Shown piece after piece: positions 3,637 through 5,443 of a stretch of DNA of 5,443 bases. The position numbers and the translations under genes were made by a program. The DNA lies in the NCBI GenBank assembly GCA_017618495.1, contig JAFZUD010000033.1, positions 1 through 5,443 on the forward strand, given 5' to 3'. Position 1 is the stretch's first letter. Each line of letters begins with the position of its first letter. Under the pieces are notes generated by a model. The model saw only the letters and a program-made list of their open reading frames with translations, was not told where the DNA came from and did no database searches. Source of the DNA: Bacilli bacterium. Lineage in GTDB: Bacteria > Bacillota_I > Bacilli_A > RFN20 > CAG-826.

Positions 3637-5443
3637 ATGGCCGAGAACCTTATCAAGGAAAGCGACGTTTACGACCTTCCCCACACTAGAAACATCGGTA
3701 TCATGGCCCACATCGATGCCGGTAAAACCACAACTTCCGAACGTATCCTTTATTACACCGGACGTACCCACAAGATCGGTGAGGTTCATGAAGGCACCGC
3801 CGTCATGGACTGGATGGTCCAAGAGCAGGAGAGAGGCGTTACCATTACCGCTTCTGTCACTACCGCTTTCTGGAAAAACCACCGTATCAACATCATCGAC
3901 ACTCCTGGGCACGTTGACTTCACCGTTGAAGTCGAACGTTCACTCCGTGTCTTAGACGGCGCCGTCACCGTTCTTGATTCCAAGAATGGCGTTGAGCCTC
4001 AGACCGAAACCGTCTGGCGTCAGGCCGACGGATTCCACGTTCCAAGGATCGTCTTCTGCAACAAGATGGACGCCATCGGTGCGGACTTCTTCATGTGCTT
4101 AGACACCCTCAAAGAGCGTCTTGGCGTCAAATATGCCGCCTTCCAGCTCCCAATCGGACGTGAAAGCCAGTTCATCGGCGAGGTCGACCTCGTTGGCATG
4201 AAGGCTTACTACTACACCCAAGACAAGGATCAGCCACCGGTAGAGAAAGAGATTCCAGACGATCTCAAAGACCAGGCCGCTGATTACCACCAGAGACTTC
4301 TCGAAGCTCTCGCCGAATACGACGAAGAGTTCATGATGCAGGTCCTTGATGGTCAAGAACCAAGCGTCGAAGACATCAAGAGAGTCGCCCGTAAGGCCGT
4401 CCTTACCGCCGAATTCTTCCCAGTCTTCTGCGGAACCGCCTTCAAGAACAAAGGCGTCCAGCTCCTTCTCGACGCTGTCATCGACTACCTCCCATCCCCA
4501 CTTGATATCCCAGGTGAGAAGGGAACCAAAGGTAGCGAGGAATACACTTGCAAAACCACTGACGATGCCCCATTTGTTGGCTTAGCCTTCAAGATCGCAA
4601 CCGACCCATTCATCGGCCGTCTTGCCTTCGTCCGTGTCTACCAGGGCCAGCTCAAAGCCGGTTCCTACATCTATAACAGCTCCCGTGGCGTCCAAGAGCG
4701 TATCGGCCGTTTGGTCCTTATGCACGCCAACCACCGTCAGGAAGTCAGCGTTCTCCACGCTGGTGAACTCGGTGCCGTCGTCGGTCTCAAAGCGACCACT
4801 ACCGGTGACACCCTCTGCGATGTCAGCGAGAAAGTCGTCCTTGAATCCCTCACCTTCCCAGAGCCTGTTATCGAAGAGGCCGTCGAGCCAAAAACCAAAG
4901 CCGACCAGGAGAAGATGTCCATCGCCCTTCAGAAACTCGCTGAAGAGGACCCAACCTTCCGTGTCCACACCAACGCCGAAACCGGTCAGACCATCATCGG
5001 CGGTGTCGGTGAGCTCCAGCTCGATGTCCTTATCGACCGTATGAGACGTGAATTCAACGTTTCCGTCAACGTCGGTCGTCCACAAGTCAACTACCGCGAA
5101 ACCATCCGCAAAGAAGCCGAAACCCGTGGCAAATACATCAAACAAAGTGGTGGCCATGGTCAGTACGGCGACGTCGCCATCAGATTCGAACCAAACCCAG
5201 GAAAGGGCTTCGAGTTCGTCGATGCGACCGTTGGCGGATCCGTTCCAAAAGAGTTCATCAAGCCAACTCAGCAAGGCTTGGAAGATGCCTGTGGAAGAGG
5301 CCTTATCGCTGGCTTCCCAGTCATTGACATCAAAGCTACGCTTTTCGATGGAAGCTACCACGATGTAGACTCCTCGGAAGCTGCTTATAAGATCGCCGCT
5401 TCCATGGCTCTCAAAGAAGCCGCTTCGAAGTGCGATCCAATCA
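3637..5443 (+). CDS. fusA: translation elongation factor G, 3' end cut by window
   Basis: 602 complete codons are visible with no stop or frameshift; EF-G is normally about 690 residues, so roughly 90 are missing. The ATG at 3637 follows AAGGGAG (3623-3629), which overlaps the rpsG stop. The GTPase domain has all its motifs: P-loop AHIDAGKTT (24-32), switch I RGVTITASVTT (66-76), DTPGHVDF (88-95), NKMD (142-145) and CGTAFKNKG (265-273). Domain II follows from about 310, domain III carries GVGELQLDV (456-464), and domain IV begins with KQSGGHGQYG (about 502-511). EF-G uses GTP to translocate tRNA and mRNA and, with RRF, recycles ribosomes. SGGHGQYG with His507, where SGGRGQ is more usual, and Ala146 after NKMD are minor variants. 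Position in the str operon supports the housekeeping fusA and argues against a paralogue or tet-type protection protein. tuf often follows but is outside the window. Confidence 0.97.
   Translation, partial: MAENLIKESDVYDLPHTRNIGIMAHIDAGKTTTSERILYYTGRTHKIGEVHEGTAVMDWMVQEQERGVTITASVTTAFWKNHRINIIDTPGHVDFTVEVERSLRVLDGAVTVLDSKNGVEPQTETVWRQADGFHVPRIVFCNKMDAIGADFFMCLDTLKERLGVKYAAFQLPIGRESQFIGEVDLVGMKAYYYTQDKDQPPVEKEIPDDLKDQAADYHQRLLEALAEYDEEFMMQVLDGQEPSVEDIKRVARKAVLTAEFFPVFCGTAFKNKGVQLLLDAVIDYLPSPLDIPGEKGTKGSEEYTCKTTDDAPFVGLAFKIATDPFIGRLAFVRVYQGQLKAGSYIYNSSRGVQERIGRLVLMHANHRQEVSVLHAGELGAVVGLKATTTGDTLCDVSEKVVLESLTFPEPVIEEAVEPKTKADQEKMSIALQKLAEEDPTFRVHTNAETGQTIIGGVGELQLDVLIDRMRREFNVSVNVGRPQVNYRETIRKEAETRGKYIKQSGGHGQYGDVAIRFEPNPGKGFEFVDATVGGSVPKEFIKPTQQGLEDACGRGLIAGFPVIDIKATLFDGSYHDVDSSEAAYKIAASMALKEAASKCDPI

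Noticed and set aside
4582..5361. 259-residue open frame on the minus strand opposite fusA
   Set aside because: It lies wholly within the strongly conserved EF-G coding sequence. Its composition is what the antisense of C-ending codons gives, and it matches no family I know.

Overview
The window looks like chromosomal DNA from a Bacillota lineage, probably within or near the Bacilli, Erysipelotrichia or uncultured gut Mollicutes-related groups. The signs are Gram-positive-type S12 and S7, strong AGGAGG-type ribosome binding sites, compact intergenic regions with hairpin/U-tract terminators, and a lysophospholipid acyltransferase with an inserted zinc ribbon of a type I recall from Clostridia-like genomes. 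Base composition is moderate and codon choice is peculiar: C-ending codons dominate, proline is mostly CCA, and CTG and GTG are nearly absent from the ribosomal genes. The genus cannot be named from the sequence alone. All genes lie on the + strand.

Layout. (1) 1-438 is the 3' end of a DUF2130-family gene, closed by a clear intrinsic terminator. (2) 507-1817 encodes a PlsC-like acyltransferase with an internal zinc ribbon. It has no Shine-Dalgarno sequence, and a possible -10 box overlaps its start codon. (3) 1857-2464 is a self-contained YefM/YoeB-type toxin-antitoxin unit with its own promoter, a palindromic operator in the promoter spacer, antitoxin, toxin and terminator. (4) 2490-2715 is intergenic. 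It holds a terminator that probably once served the acyltransferase gene, then a near-consensus promoter and a structured 5' leader. (5) 2716-5443 is the str operon: rpsL (S12), rpsG (S7) and fusA (EF-G, cut by the window end after 602 codons).

The most notable signal is that the toxin-antitoxin unit lies between two exact 25-bp direct repeats. One copy is the last codons and stop of the acyltransferase gene (1793-1817). The other (2465-2489) lies beyond the toxin terminator, directly in front of the displaced terminator. This is the footprint of a cassette of about 0.67 kb that entered the 3' end of the gene while preserving or regenerating its end. No recombinase is encoded in it. No gene-free stretch exceeds 300 bases; the longest is 2427-2715.
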